Positions 1 to 9,634 of a DNA stretch of 64,000 nucleotides are shown in pieces. A program made the position numbers and the translations under genes. The stretch lies in the NCBI RefSeq assembly GCF_014191985.1, contig NZ_JACHXI010000004.1:1-64000 (forward strand), in the 5' to 3' direction. Positions within the stretch are counted from its first letter, which is position 1; every line of letters starts with the position of its first letter. The stretch comes from Azomonas macrocytogenes. Lineage in GTDB: Bacteria; Pseudomonadota; Gammaproteobacteria; Pseudomonadales; Pseudomonadaceae. The notes beneath the pieces are model-generated. The model made no database searches. It was given only the letters and a program-made list of their open reading frames with translations, and was not told the origin of the DNA.

Positions 1-77
1 TCCGCTACGACAAGCTGAAGCGAAATTACGAGAGCATGGTAGCCATGGCCTGTGGGTTTCTATGGCTCCCCATGTGA
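1..77 (+). CDS. IS5-family transposase, C-terminal fragment
   Basis: Reading from base 3, the last 24 codons encode RYDKLKRNYESM followed by a hydrophobic tail ending LWLPM, then TGA at 75-77. The pattern R-[YF]-[DE]-K-L-x-R-N-[YF] followed by a hydrophobic tail is the typical C-terminus of IS5-family DDE transposases. The catalytic residues lie outside the window, so it cannot be judged whether the enzyme is intact. It points away from metK's promoter and is unlikely to affect metK expression except perhaps at the 3' end. Confidence 0.75.
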   Translation, partial: RYDKLKRNYESMVAMACGFLWLPM

Positions 78-92
78 AACGTCAACAGACCC
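1..92 (+). mobile_element. Right end of an IS5-family insertion sequence (partial)
   Basis: The window opens inside the 3' end of an IS5-type transposase gene. About 14 bases after its stop codon the sequence GTCAACAGACCC reads outward like a terminal inverted repeat (inward: GGGTCTGTTGAC). It is followed at 92-95 by CTAG, which fits the YTAR target preference of IS5-family elements. The left end lies outside the window, so the element cannot be proved complete. It sits 26 bases from the metK stop codon. The exact right border (91-95) is inferred. Confidence 0.7.
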
Positions 93-117
93 TAGCCAGA
101 ACGCCTGTGAACAGCTA

Positions 118-1304
<1,187 letters not shown>

Positions 1305-1308
<4 letters not shown>

Positions 1309-2324
1309 CTGGCGGTTCCTAAATTACCGGTGAGTGAGAGGGTCGTCAGCGGCGGTCGGGAAAAATGCCGGGCCTGGATCTGAAAACCGTTCTTCAAGCC
1401 AATGTAAAGACTTTCGCCGGGCACCAGCCCGGCAGCGATGGCCCAGCGGGCCAGATCGTCCTGTTCGAAGCCGAGCCAGAGATCGCCGCACGCTTCCCTG
1501 GCCCAGTTCTGGTTGTGGCTGCACAGCTCGGTGATCAGCAAACTGCCGCCCGGATTGACCAGGCGCGCCAACTGCTTCATCGCCTCGCCAGGCGCGGCCA
1601 GGTGGTGCAAGACCATGTTCAGGATCACACAATCGGCGGTGGCACAGTCATCCAGCAAGGCATCGGCGAGCTCCAGTCGGACATTCTCCAGGCCCAGTTT
1701 TTCGCATTGCTGGCGCGCCAGCTCCAGCATCGCCGGGCTGTTGTCCACGGCGGTGACCTGCCCGAAGCGGCGCGCCAGTTCGGGGAGAAAGCCGCCGTCG
1801 CCCGGGCCGACCTCCAGTGCCGTTGTGGTTGGATCAATGCTCAGTGCATCGAGCAGCGCCAGCAGGCTGTCGCAGTATTGCGGCAGGCCGGCAATCAGAT
1901 CCTGGCGGGCCTGGAAGCTGCCGGCCATACGCGCGAAGAAGTCCTCGCTGGCGGCATTGCGGCGAGCATGCACGTCGGCAATCCGGCTCTGTACGTCTGC
2001 CGGCAACTGCAAACGGTCGATTGCTTCCAGCAAGGCAGCGTGCAAAGTGCTGGCTGGCATTTCACTGGCTGCCAGCGCCCGTCGATAAAAGATCGCATTG
2101 CCTTCCCGGCGTGTTGCCACCAGTCCGGCCTGCGCCAGCACCTTGAGGTGATGGCTGATGCCGGATTGGCCAATGGCGAAGATCTGGGCCAGCTCCAATA
2201 CGCCAAAGGAGTCGCTGGCCAGTACCCGCAGCACGTTCAGGCGCAATGGATCGCCACTGGCCTTGCACAGGGTGGCGAGCTGGTCGCGTTCGTCGAAGTG
2301 GAGCTGAGGGGCACGCAAATTCAT
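1305..2324 (-). CDS. ArsR-family regulator fused to a SAM-dependent methyltransferase domain
   Basis: The 339-residue protein has two parts. An ArsR-type winged helix covers about residues 12-95, with the recognition helix near [12 protein letters not shown] (52-63). A class I methyltransferase fold follows, with motif [10 protein letters not shown] at 171-179. Fusions of this kind next to metK are known in Pseudomonas. SahR-type ArsR regulators sense S-adenosylhomocysteine, so a role in controlling the methionine cycle is likely but inferred. I chose the ATG giving MNLRAPQ because the longer in-frame extension lies in the AT-rich operator region. The coding end overlaps metK. A perfect inverted repeat directly upstream is a candidate autoregulatory operator. 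Confidence 0.9.
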
Positions 2325-2356
2325 GGGGCGCAGTCTAATCGCGCATTTTTCATTCA

Positions 2357-2394
2357 GCAACAGCAATATCAAAAAATATTGATATTGCTGTTGC
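2357..2394. promoter_or_regulatory. Perfect 16-bp inverted repeat, candidate operator of the ArsR-type regulator
   Basis: The arms GCAACAGCAATATCAA (2357-2372) and its exact reverse complement (2379-2394) flank a 6-base AT spacer. The core ATATCAA-N6-TTGATAT has the shape of an ArsR-family operator. It lies 33 bases upstream of the regulator's start, between that gene and the divergent tkt, so it could control both. Binding by the encoded regulator is inferred. Confidence 0.6.
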
Positions 2395-2541
2395 CGGTTG
2401 GGGCGTAGAAGGCTATTCCTTTACCCATGACATGGAAAACTTCTTTTCGGAGCACTCTACAACTATCCGACATTGCTCGCCGATAGCTGACTGAGCGAAG
2501 ATGTGTCCTTTTCGATTCAGCCCCCCTAGGAGATTTCAGCG

Positions 2542-4542
2542 ATGCCCAGCCGTCGTGAGCGAGCCAATGCCATCCGTGCCTTGAGCATGGATGCCGTGCA
2601 GAAAGCCAACAGCGGCCACCCGGGTGCTCCGATGGGTATGGCAGATATCGCCGAGGTGCTCTGGCGAGATTATCTCAAGCACAATCCGCACAATCCGCAG
2701 TGGATCGATCGCGACCGCTTCGTGCTGTCCAATGGGCATGGTTCCATGCTGAGCTACGCCCTGCTGCATTTGACCGGTTATGCCCTGTCGATCGAGGATC
2801 TACAGGATTTCCGCCAGTTGCATAGCAAGACGCCGGGGCATCCCGAGTACGGTCATACGGTTGGTGTCGAGACGACTACCGGTCCGCTCGGCCAGGGCAT
2901 CGCCAACGCCGTCGGCATGGCGCTGGCGGAAAAGGTCATGGCTGAGCAGTTCAACCGCGTGGGACACGAGATCATCGATCATTACACCTACGTCTTCCTG
3001 GGTGATGGCTGCATGATGGAAGGTATTTCCCATGAAGTCTGTTCACTGGCCGGCACTCTCGGCTTGAGTAAGTTGATCGCCTTCTATGACGATAATGGTA
3101 TTTCCATCGATGGTGAAGTCCATGGTTGGTTCACCGATGATACGCCGGCTCGCTTCGAGGCCTACGGCTGGCAGGTGATCCGCAATGTCGATGGACATGA
3201 TGCCGATGAGGTCAAGACCGCCATCGATACCGCTCGCAAGAGCGACCAGCCAACCCTGATCTGTTGCAAGACTGTCATTGGCTTCGGCTCGCCGAACAAG
3301 CAGGGGAAGGAAGACTGCCACGGGGCGGCCCTGGGCGTGGAGGAAGTGGCCTTGACCCGCGCCAACCTGGGCTGGCAGCATCCACCGTTCGAGGTTCCGG
3401 CCGACATTTATGCCGAGTGGGACGCCAAAGAAGCTGGCAGCAAGGTCGAAGGCGACTGGGATCGGCGTTTCGCCGCCTATGCCAAGACTCATCCTGAGCT
3501 GGCTGTCGAGCTCAAGCGCCGCATGGCCGGCGAGCTGCCGGAGGACTTCGCGGAAAAGGCTTCGGCTTTCGTGCGCGAGGTGGCTCAGAAAGGTGAGAGC
3601 ATCGCCAGCCGCAAGGCCAGCCAGAATTGCCTGAATGCTTTTGGCCCACTGTTGCCCGAGTTGTTCGGCGGCTCGGCAGACCTTACCGGCTCCAACCTGA
3701 CCCTGTGGAAGGGTTGCAAGCCGGTCGTGCAGGAAGATGCCACCGGCAATTACCTGTACTACGGCGTACGCGAGTTCGGCATGAGCGCAATAATGAACGG
3801 CATCGCCTTGCATGGCGGCCTGATTCCTTATGGAGCCACCTTCCTGGTCTTCATGGAGTACGCGCGCAACGCAATCCGTATGTCCGCCCTGATGAAGCTG
3901 CGGGTGATCTATATTTTCACTCACGATTCCATCGGCCTTGGCGAGGACGGCCCGACCCATCAGCCGATCGAGCAACTGGCCAATCTGCGCCTGACCCCCG
4001 GTCTGGATACCTGGCGGCCAGCCGATACCATGGAGGCCGCCGTGGCCTGGAAGCATGCGGTAGAGCGGAGAGATGGTCCATCGGCGCTGGTTTTTTCTCG
4101 GCAGAACCTGCCTTTCCATCTGCGTGACGACGAGACCGAAGCGGCCATTTCGCGGGGTGGCTATATTCTCAAGGATTGTATGGGAGAGCCGGAGCTGATC
4201 CTGATTGCCACCGGGTCGGAAGTCGGCCTGGCCATGCAGGCCAGCATGCGCTTGAGCGAGATGGGGCGCCGCGTGCGCGTGGTTTCCATGCCCTGTACCA
4301 GCGTGTTCGAAGCCCAGAGCGCGGCCTACCGGCAACAGGTGCTGCCGCGTACAGGTGCACGTATCGCCATCGAGGCGGCGCATGCCGATTACTGGTACAA
4401 ATACGTCGGCCTCGACGGTCGCGTCATCGGCATGACCACCTTTGGCGAATCCGCGCCGGCCGGGCAACTGTTCGAACATTTTGGCTTTACGGTTGATAAT
4501 ATCGTGGCGACAGCGCAAGAGTTGCTGAGAGCCAACGGCTAA
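2542..4542 (+). CDS. tkt: Transketolase
   Basis: Transketolase moves two-carbon ketol units between pentose-phosphate and glycolytic sugars using thiamine diphosphate. The 666-residue length is typical. The substrate-contacting SGHPG motif is at residues 24-28 and the ThDP motif starts GDG at 154-156 and ends at the Asn of YDDNG (about 185). A C-terminal domain resembling pyruvate dehydrogenase subunits follows. A good ribosome site (TAGGAG) precedes the ATG. It begins the tkt-epd-pgk-(lipoprotein)-fba gene run and is divergent from the ArsR regulator. Confidence 0.97.
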   Translation: MPSRRERANAIRALSMDAVQKANSGHPGAPMGMADIAEVLWRDYLKHNPHNPQWIDRDRFVLSNGHGSMLSYALLHLTGYALSIEDLQDFRQLHSKTPGHPEYGHTVGVETTTGPLGQGIANAVGMALAEKVMAEQFNRVGHEIIDHYTYVFLGDGCMMEGISHEVCSLAGTLGLSKLIAFYDDNGISIDGEVHGWFTDDTPARFEAYGWQVIRNVDGHDADEVKTAIDTARKSDQPTLICCKTVIGFGSPNKQGKEDCHGAALGVEEVALTRANLGWQHPPFEVPADIYAEWDAKEAGSKVEGDWDRRFAAYAKTHPELAVELKRRMAGELPEDFAEKASAFVREVAQKGESIASRKASQNCLNAFGPLLPELFGGSADLTGSNLTLWKGCKPVVQEDATGNYLYYGVREFGMSAIMNGIALHGGLIPYGATFLVFMEYARNAIRMSALMKLRVIYIFTHDSIGLGEDGPTHQPIEQLANLRLTPGLDTWRPADTMEAAVAWKHAVERRDGPSALVFSRQNLPFHLRDDETEAAISRGGYILKDCMGEPELILIATGSEVGLAMQASMRLSEMGRRVRVVSMPCTSVFEAQSAAYRQQVLPRTGARIAIEAAHADYWYKYVGLDGRVIGMTTFGESAPAGQLFEHFGFTVDNIVATAQELLRANG

Positions 4543-4551
4543 ATAACAGTT

Positions 4552-4615
4552 GGAAGCCTGGAGCTGGAAGTACAAGCGGTCTGTGTCGTCTTCAGCTCCC
4601 GGCCCTGCCACTTCC
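4552..4615 (+). repeat. Intercistronic hairpin-forming repeat between tkt and epd
   Basis: GGAGCTGGAAG (4560-4570) pairs with CTTCAGCTCC (4590-4599) with one bulge. An outer GGAAG (4552-4556) pairs with CTTCC (4611-4615). No T-run follows, so this is not a classical terminator. It resembles short AGCTGGAAGC-type repeats common between Pseudomonas genes; a similar run lies before 54096. Confidence 0.45.
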
Positions 4616-4641
4616 GACTTGTCACGGAACGAGCTTCCCTC

Positions 4642-5700
4642 ATGCCATCGAACCTTCCCTACCGCATCGCCCTGAACGGCTACGGCCGTATTGGCCGTTG
4701 CGTATTGCGCGCCTTTCATGAGCGCGGTGCGGCATTTTCCTTCGATATCGTCGCCTTGAACGATCTGGCCGACATCGCCAGCCTGGAATACCTGACCCGT
4801 TTCGATTCGACCCATGGTCGCTTTCCGGGACAGGTGGGCGTCGAAGGAGATTGCTTGCGTCTGAATGGGCGCCGGGTGGCGGTACTACGCCAGGCCACGC
4901 CGGAAGCCATCGATTGGCGCGCACTGGGTATCGATCTGCTGCTGGAGTGCTCCGGTGTCTACCACACGCGGGCCGATGGCTTGCGTTTTTTGCATGCCGG
5001 CGTCCCGCGAGTGCTATTTTCCCAGCCCATGGCCAGTGAGGCGGATATTGATGCGACGGTGGTCATGGGGATCAACCAGCATGGCCTGACTGGGCGCGAA
5101 CGGCTGGTTTCCAATGCTTCCTGTACGACCAATTGCAGCGTGCCGTTGCTCAGGCTGCTCGATGATGCGCTCGGCCTGGAGTACGTCTCCATCACCACTA
5201 TTCATTCAGCGATGAACGATCAGCCGGTGATCGATGCCTATCACCACGAAGATCTGCGTCGTACTCGTTCGGCCTTCCAGTCGGTGATTCCGGTTTCGAC
5301 AGGGCTTGCGCGAGGTATCGAGCGGCTGCTGCCGGAACTCTCCGGAAGGATTCAGGCCAAAGCGGTGCGGGTGCCGACGGTAAATGTGTCCTGCCTGGAT
5401 ATCACCTTGCAGGTTGCCCGCGATACCGATGCACGGGAGATCAATCGGATTCTACGCGAAGCCGCAGCGGCTGGGCCGCTCAAGGGGTTGCTGGCTTATA
5501 CCGAGTTGCCGCATGCCAGTTGCGATTTCAATCATGACCCGCATTCAGCCATCGTCGATGGCAGCTTGACTCAGGTGTCCGGGCCCCGGCTGGTCAACGT
5601 GCTGGCCTGGTTCGACAACGAATGGGGATTCGCCAACCGCATGCTCGATGTAGCCGAGCACTATCTGAGCGTCGCACACAGCGCTGCCGAGCGGAATTGA
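4642..5700 (+). CDS. epd: D-erythrose-4-phosphate dehydrogenase
   Basis: This GAPDH-family enzyme oxidises erythrose 4-phosphate to 4-phosphoerythronate, an early step of pyridoxal phosphate synthesis. The 352-residue protein has the NAD-binding motif NGYGRIGR at 12-19, the catalytic Cys161 in SNASCTTN and the partner His188 in TTIHSA. The segment FNHDPHSAIVDGS near the C-terminus is characteristic of Epd rather than glycolytic GAPDH. It lies between tkt and pgk as in many gammaproteobacteria. A GAPDH activity cannot be excluded from sequence. Confidence 0.92.
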   Translation: MPSNLPYRIALNGYGRIGRCVLRAFHERGAAFSFDIVALNDLADIASLEYLTRFDSTHGRFPGQVGVEGDCLRLNGRRVAVLRQATPEAIDWRALGIDLLLECSGVYHTRADGLRFLHAGVPRVLFSQPMASEADIDATVVMGINQHGLTGRERLVSNASCTTNCSVPLLRLLDDALGLEYVSITTIHSAMNDQPVIDAYHHEDLRRTRSAFQSVIPVSTGLARGIERLLPELSGRIQAKAVRVPTVNVSCLDITLQVARDTDAREINRILREAAAAGPLKGLLAYTELPHASCDFNHDPHSAIVDGSLTQVSGPRLVNVLAWFDNEWGFANRMLDVAEHYLSVAHSAAERN

Positions 5701-5747
5701 TCTAGGTAGTCGTTGCATTTCGACTGGGGAATTTTAAGGAAGGATCT

Positions 5748-6908
5748 ATGAATATTTTGAAGATGACCGACCTCGATCTCAACGGCAAGCGCGTCCTGAT
5801 TCGTGAAGACCTCAATGTGCCGGTGAAAGATGGGGTGGTGACAAGCGATGCACGCATCCTGGCGGCCTTGCCCACCCTGCATACCGCGCTGGAAAGAGGT
5901 GCAGCAGTGATGGTCTGCTCGCACCTGGGGCGTCCGACCGAAGGCGAATTTTCCGAAGAAAACAGCCTCAAGCCGGTGGCCGACTACCTGAGCAAGGCCT
6001 TGGGGCGAGAGGTTCCACTAATCAGGCAATACCTGGACGGCATCAACATCAAGCCCGGCGAGCTGGTGCTCTTCGAGAATGTACGCTTCAACAAGGGTGA
6101 GAAAAAGAACACCGACGAACTGGCACAGAAATACGCTGCATTGTGCGATGTGTTCGTCATGGATGCCTTCGGTACTGCCCACCGGGCCGAAGGTTCGACC
6201 CATGGTGTTGCCAAGTTCGCCAAGGTTGCCTGTGCCGGTCCTTTGCTGGCTGCCGAGTTGGAGGCGCTGGGGCAGGCGCTGAGCAACCCAGCCCGTCCGA
6301 TGGCGGCAATCGTTGCCGGTTCCAAGGTTTCCACCAAGCTGGACGTACTCAACTCTCTGGCACAGATTTGTGATCGCTTGATCGTTGGCGGCGGCATCGC
6401 CAATACCTTCCTGGCTGCTGCCGGTTACAAGGTCGGCAAGTCCCTGTACGAAGCCGATCTGGTCGATACCGCCAAGGCCATCGCTGCCAAGGTCAACGTG
6501 CCATTGCCGGTAGATGTGGTGGTGGCCAAGGAGTTTGCCGAGACGGCCGAGGCGACGGTTAAAGCCGTTGCCGATGTTGCCGACGATGACATGATCCTCG
6601 ACATTGGTCCGCAGACTGCGGCGCAATTTGCCGAGCTGCTGAAATCCTGCAAGACCATCCTTTGGAACGGTCCGGTCGGCGTATTCGAGTTCGAGCAGTT
6701 CGGTGGTGGTACCAAGGCCCTGGCCGAAGCGATTGCCGAAAGCTCCGGGTTTTCCATTGCCGGTGGCGGCGATACCCTGGCGGCAATCGACAAGTATGGC
6801 GTTGGTGAAAAGATTTCCTATATTTCTACCGGCGGTGGAGCCTTCCTCGAATTCGTCGAAGGCAAGACATTGCCGGCCGTTGAAGTCTTGCAACAGCGCG
6901 CACTCTGA
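5748..6908 (+). CDS. pgk: Phosphoglycerate kinase
   Basis: Phosphoglycerate kinase interconverts 1,3-bisphosphoglycerate plus ADP and 3-phosphoglycerate plus ATP in glycolysis and gluconeogenesis. The 386-residue protein shows the two-lobed family layout: the N-terminal substrate motif [11 protein letters not shown] (residues 16-26), the hinge region and the C-terminal nucleotide-binding glycine-rich segments GGGDTLAAI and [18 protein letters not shown] precedes the ATG. The 47-base gap to epd suggests co-transcription. Confidence 0.98.
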   Translation: MNILKMTDLDLNGKRVLIREDLNVPVKDGVVTSDARILAALPTLHTALERGAAVMVCSHLGRPTEGEFSEENSLKPVADYLSKALGREVPLIRQYLDGINIKPGELVLFENVRFNKGEKKNTDELAQKYAALCDVFVMDAFGTAHRAEGSTHGVAKFAKVACAGPLLAAELEALGQALSNPARPMAAIVAGSKVSTKLDVLNSLAQICDRLIVGGGIANTFLAAAGYKVGKSLYEADLVDTAKAIAAKVNVPLPVDVVVAKEFAETAEATVKAVADVADDDMILDIGPQTAAQFAELLKSCKTILWNGPVGVFEFEQFGGGTKALAEAIAESSGFSIAGGGDTLAAIDKYGVGEKISYISTGGGAFLEFVEGKTLPAVEVLQQRAL

Positions 6909-6917
6909 TTTCTTGCT

Positions 6918-6947
6918 GGCAGGGACGGATTGCCTGTCGTTCCTGCC
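6918..6947 (+). other. 10-bp stem-loop downstream of pgk
   Basis: GGCAGGGACG (6918-6927) pairs with CGTTCCTGCC (6938-6947), with one G-T pair and a 10-base loop. It begins nine bases after the pgk stop. No T-run follows, so I read it as an mRNA-stabilising or processing hairpin rather than a strong terminator. Function is inferred. Confidence 0.5.
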
Positions 6948-7070
6948 GCTGCAGTGTTTCCGACCAGGCCGGAATTTTCTGTCCTGCTCCGACTTTTCGT
7001 GGCTTGGGCAACCAATCAGGCGAATTCGTGGTCTTAGCCGAAAGCTCAGGATCGTGGAGAGGTGCTTGGT

Positions 7071-7259
7071 ATGCGCCTGATTTTTTTTGCCTTGGTTTGC
7101 TGTTGGGTGACAGGCTGTGCCGGGCGTTCGACATGCGAAGTTTTTTCTCCGCCGCCAGCGGTTGGGCCCACTGCCCAGAACGATCAGCGCGTAGCTGTCC
7201 TGAGCACTGGTGATCCCACTGCTACAGGTAGTCAACTGGGTCAGCAGCGTTGCCGGTAA
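7071..7259 (+). CDS. Small predicted lipoprotein
   Basis: The 62-residue product begins with a short basic and hydrophobic signal peptide ending in a lipobox (V-T-G-C-A, Cys at residue 16), so it is probably lipid-anchored and periplasm-facing. The mature part is only about 47 residues and rich in polar residues and proline. I chose ATG 7071 over GTG 7062 because GGAGAGG sits 8-14 bases upstream of the ATG. Pseudomonas genomes commonly carry short uncharacterised genes between pgk and fba. I do not recognise a function. Confidence 0.6.
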   Translation: MRLIFFALVCCWVTGCAGRSTCEVFSPPPAVGPTAQNDQRVAVLSTGDPTATGSQLGQQRCR

Positions 7260-7407
7260 GGTGTCCCAGGGACCGAGCCGGCTTGCTGCTACTGCTGTGC
7301 ATTTATTTCCGAATGAATCTTTGCCGAAAGATCGGTGGCCTGGAAATATTCCGTGCTCGCCCAAGGAACCTGCGGGCGCCGCCACTTTCCTATAGCCGTG
7401 GTAGCGG

Positions 7408-7524
7408 TTGCCGCTCCTGCCGGTCGCTTTACTGGTTGGTGTCGGGGGCTGGACCCAGGAGGCGGCAGGTAGCAATTCATGCGCCTGCTACTACAATGCT
7501 GTGCCGATGCAGTGTGGTGCTTGA
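7408..7524 (+). CDS. Possible 38-residue secreted Cys-containing peptide
   Basis: A TTG-started frame encodes a hydrophobic stretch (LPLLPVALLVGVGG) resembling a signal peptide, then a short tail containing CACYYNAVPMQCGA before TGA. Three Cys and two Tyr in so short a tail look non-random, but the only start is TTG and no strong ribosome site precedes it. It lies in the otherwise empty 7260-7588 gap between the lipoprotein and fba. It could be a genuine small gene, a decayed gene or chance. Confidence 0.3.
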   Translation: MPLLPVALLVGVGGWTQEAAGSNSCACYYNAVPMQCGA

Positions 7525-7588
7525 AAGGCTTCGATCCCTGCGGCAGGCTTTACCGATAATATGTCCTTAACCGGGAGACAGGAAAAAC

Positions 7589-8653
7589 ATGGCACTCATC
7601 AGCATGCGCCAGTTGCTCGATCACGCCGCCGAATTCGGCTATGGCGTGCCGGCTTTCAACGTCAACAACCTTGAGCAGATGCGCGCCATCATGGAAGCGG
7701 CTGACAAGACCGATTCTCCGGTGATCGTCCAGGCCTCCGCCGGTGCTCGTAAATATGCCGGTGCGCCTTTTCTGCGTCACCTGATTCTGGCTGCGGTTGA
7801 GGAGTTTCCGCATATTCCCCTGGTCATGCATCAGGATCACGGCACCAGTCCGGATATCTGTCAGCGCTCGATCCAACTGGGCTTTTCTTCGGTCATGATG
7901 GATGGTTCGCTCAAGGAAGACGGCAAGACACCTTCTGATTACGACTACAACGTGCGAGTGACCCAGCAGACAGTGGCCTTTGCCCATGCCTGTGGCGTCT
8001 CCGTCGAAGGCGAATTGGGCTGTCTGGGCAGTCTGGAAACCGGCATGGCTGGCGAGGAAGACGGTGTCGGTGCCGAGGGCACGCTGGATCACAGCCAGTT
8101 GCTGACCGATCCGGAAGAGGCTGCGCGCTTCGTCCAGGCCACCAAGGTCGATGCCCTGGCGATTGCCATTGGTACCAGCCACGGTGCCTACAAGTTCAGC
8201 AAGCCACCGACTGGCGATACCTTGTCGATCCAGCGTATCAAGGAGATTCATGCGCGCATCCCGGATACTCATCTGGTGATGCACGGATCTTCGTCCGTCC
8301 CGCAGGAGTGGCTGAAAATCATCAACGAGAACGGTGGTGATATCAAGGAAACCTACGGTGTGCCCGTCGAGGAAATCGTCGAAGGTATCAAGCACGGCGT
8401 ACGCAAGATCAACATCGATACCGATCTGCGTCTGGCGTCCACGGGGGCCATCCGTGAATTCATGGCGAAGAACCGCAGCGAATTCGATCCGCGCAAATAT
8501 CTGGCCAAGACCGTAACGGCTATGCGCGATGTCTGCATTGCCCGTTATGAAGCTTTTGGTACCGCCGGCAATGCATCGAAGATCAAACCGCTCTCGCTGG
8601 AGGCCATGTTCGTGCGTTATGGCAAGGGCGAACTGGATCCAAAGGTCAACTGA
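7589..8653 (+). CDS. fba: Class II fructose-1,6-bisphosphate aldolase
   Basis: This zinc-dependent aldolase cleaves fructose 1,6-bisphosphate to dihydroxyacetone phosphate and glyceraldehyde 3-phosphate. The 354-residue length fits the Calvin-cycle/Pseudomonas subtype. Asp83 and zinc-ligand His84 lie in VMHQDHGTS. The [11 protein letters not shown] loop, IGTSHGAYK and the phosphate-binding NIDTDLR segment are present. GGGAGACAGG precedes the ATG. It ends the glycolytic gene run and a terminator follows at 8676. Its 16 Cys plus Met residues contrast sharply with the sulfur-poor cluster downstream. Confidence 0.97.
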   Translation: MALISMRQLLDHAAEFGYGVPAFNVNNLEQMRAIMEAADKTDSPVIVQASAGARKYAGAPFLRHLILAAVEEFPHIPLVMHQDHGTSPDICQRSIQLGFSSVMMDGSLKEDGKTPSDYDYNVRVTQQTVAFAHACGVSVEGELGCLGSLETGMAGEEDGVGAEGTLDHSQLLTDPEEAARFVQATKVDALAIAIGTSHGAYKFSKPPTGDTLSIQRIKEIHARIPDTHLVMHGSSSVPQEWLKIINENGGDIKETYGVPVEEIVEGIKHGVRKINIDTDLRLASTGAIREFMAKNRSEFDPRKYLAKTVTAMRDVCIARYEAFGTAGNASKIKPLSLEAMFVRYGKGELDPKVN

Positions 8654-8675
8654 ATCCGCTTGTTCGTACTCAAAC

Positions 8676-8705
8676 GCGGGGTGGCTGGTCTGCTCCGCTT
8701 TTTTT
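8676..8705 (+). terminator. Rho-independent terminator of fba
   Basis: GCGGGG (8676-8681) pairs with CTCCGC (8693-8698), with one G-T pair, followed by seven Ts. It sits 23 bases after the fba stop. Confidence 0.75.
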
Positions 8706-8742
8706 ACACCTGAAAATCATGGTACTACCGGAATATTTCTGT

Positions 8743-9117
8743 TCAATCCAGTAATTGCTGGATTTCGTTATGCAGCATATCGAGCGAGAAAGGCTTGGAC
8801 AGAACCGGCGCCAAGCGGGTTACCGGACTGCCGCTCTCGAAAATCTCGATCGGATAGCCACTGATGAAAATGATCTTGAGATCGGGACGGAGTTTGAGGG
8901 CCGGCTCGGCGATCATCACGCCGGAGATACCATCCGGCAGGTTGTAATCGGTTACCAGCAGGTCGAGCTGCGGTTTGGTTGCCAGTATTTCAAATGCCCG
9001 GCTGGAGTTTTCCGCTTCCAGGACCTGATAGCCTTCGTCGGCTAGATAGTCGGAAAGCAGATTGAGGATATGCGGCTCGTCTTCGACGATGAGGACGACT
9101 TTGAATGCTGACGTCAT
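8743..9117 (-). CDS. Stand-alone response regulator receiver protein
   Basis: The 124-residue protein is a single CheY-like receiver domain with no output domain. The acidic pocket is E12-D13, the phospho-acceptor Asp57 is in VTDYNLPDG, Ser86 is the switch Ser/Thr and Lys108 is in LSKPFS. It could act in a phosphorelay or by protein contact. No histidine kinase lies nearby, so its partner is unknown. It is convergent with fba and separated from it by the terminator. Confidence 0.85.
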   Translation of the reverse strand: MTSAFKVVLIVEDEPHILNLLSDYLADEGYQVLEAENSSRAFEILATKPQLDLLVTDYNLPDGISGVMIAEPALKLRPDLKIIFISGYPIEIFESGSPVTRLAPVLSKPFSLDMLHNEIQQLLD

Positions 9118-9634
9118 GATTGATGATTTCTCAACCTTTCTACGAATGTTTCAGGATGTGCGTTGGGTATTTGGTTGGCGCTCGTATAGCCATCGCTTGC
9201 AAGCCGATCATTGGATCAAACCTCTTTCGGCAAGTTTCATACAGCCCGTCGAGTGTTTAATGAGATGGTTTTCTCACTCTTCCTTCGAAAATGTGCGCTG
9301 ATCGCTGGCCATTGCCTCGAGTGGTGGCCAAGTGCAGCCTGCGTAAGCGCAGCTGCATGCCGGCCGACTGCTATTGGTACGGTTGGATGCTCAATCCGGA
9401 CAGTTGTGCTTTGGGAGGATCAGCTTGCCGGAGAGAGGAGGTCGCCCGAGTCTTAATATTCTTATGTTGCATGTTGCGATTGATCATAATAATAAAAATG
9501 CATGATTTGCTTATAGCTACAAAGCCTTTTACAGAAACGACTCATGCGAATACGGTCTTGTCCGAGTGCCGCCAGAGCGGTGTCAACGCTCGATTTTGAT
9601 TTTCTACCGCGAACCGGAAGCAGCAGAGTAGCCC
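9118..9634. other. Gene-free junction between core genes and the accessory cluster
   Basis: I see no convincing gene here. Open frames exist, including a Cys/Trp-rich one near 9357-9440, but their codon use is unlike neighbouring genes. From about 9460 the sequence becomes AT-rich and carries the upstream block described at 9479-9556. The stretch is the likely left border of the acquired or rearranged cluster. Confidence 0.5.
9479..9556 (+). promoter_or_regulatory. Conserved AT-rich upstream block, copy A
   Basis: It contains ATTGATCAT, then AAAAATGCATGATTT, then TATAGCTACAAAGCCTTTT (from 9512) and TCATGCGAATACGGT (9542-9556). Closely related sequences occur upstream of the two class II aldolase-like genes (copies at 11956-12050 and 16081-16170). 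The shared core TATARCTAMAAAGMCTTT is likely part of a common promoter or activator site. I infer sulfur-starvation control from the gene content, not from a known motif match. Confidence 0.5.

Noticed and set aside
1309-2541. SAM or SAH riboswitch upstream of metK
   Set aside because: metK follows the regulator gene with a four-base overlap, leaving no leader. The upstream inverted repeat is short-spaced and AT-rich like a protein operator, not a riboswitch fold.
3043-4815. 590-codon reverse-strand frame across tkt
   Set aside because: It mirrors the well-supported transketolase gene in a GC-rich genome, lacks domain patterns and would overlap the whole of tkt.
9291-9599. Cys/Trp-rich open frame upstream of the monooxygenase gene
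   Set aside because: It runs through the AT-rich promoter block, has no clear ribosome site, and its third-position base use is unlike neighbouring genes.
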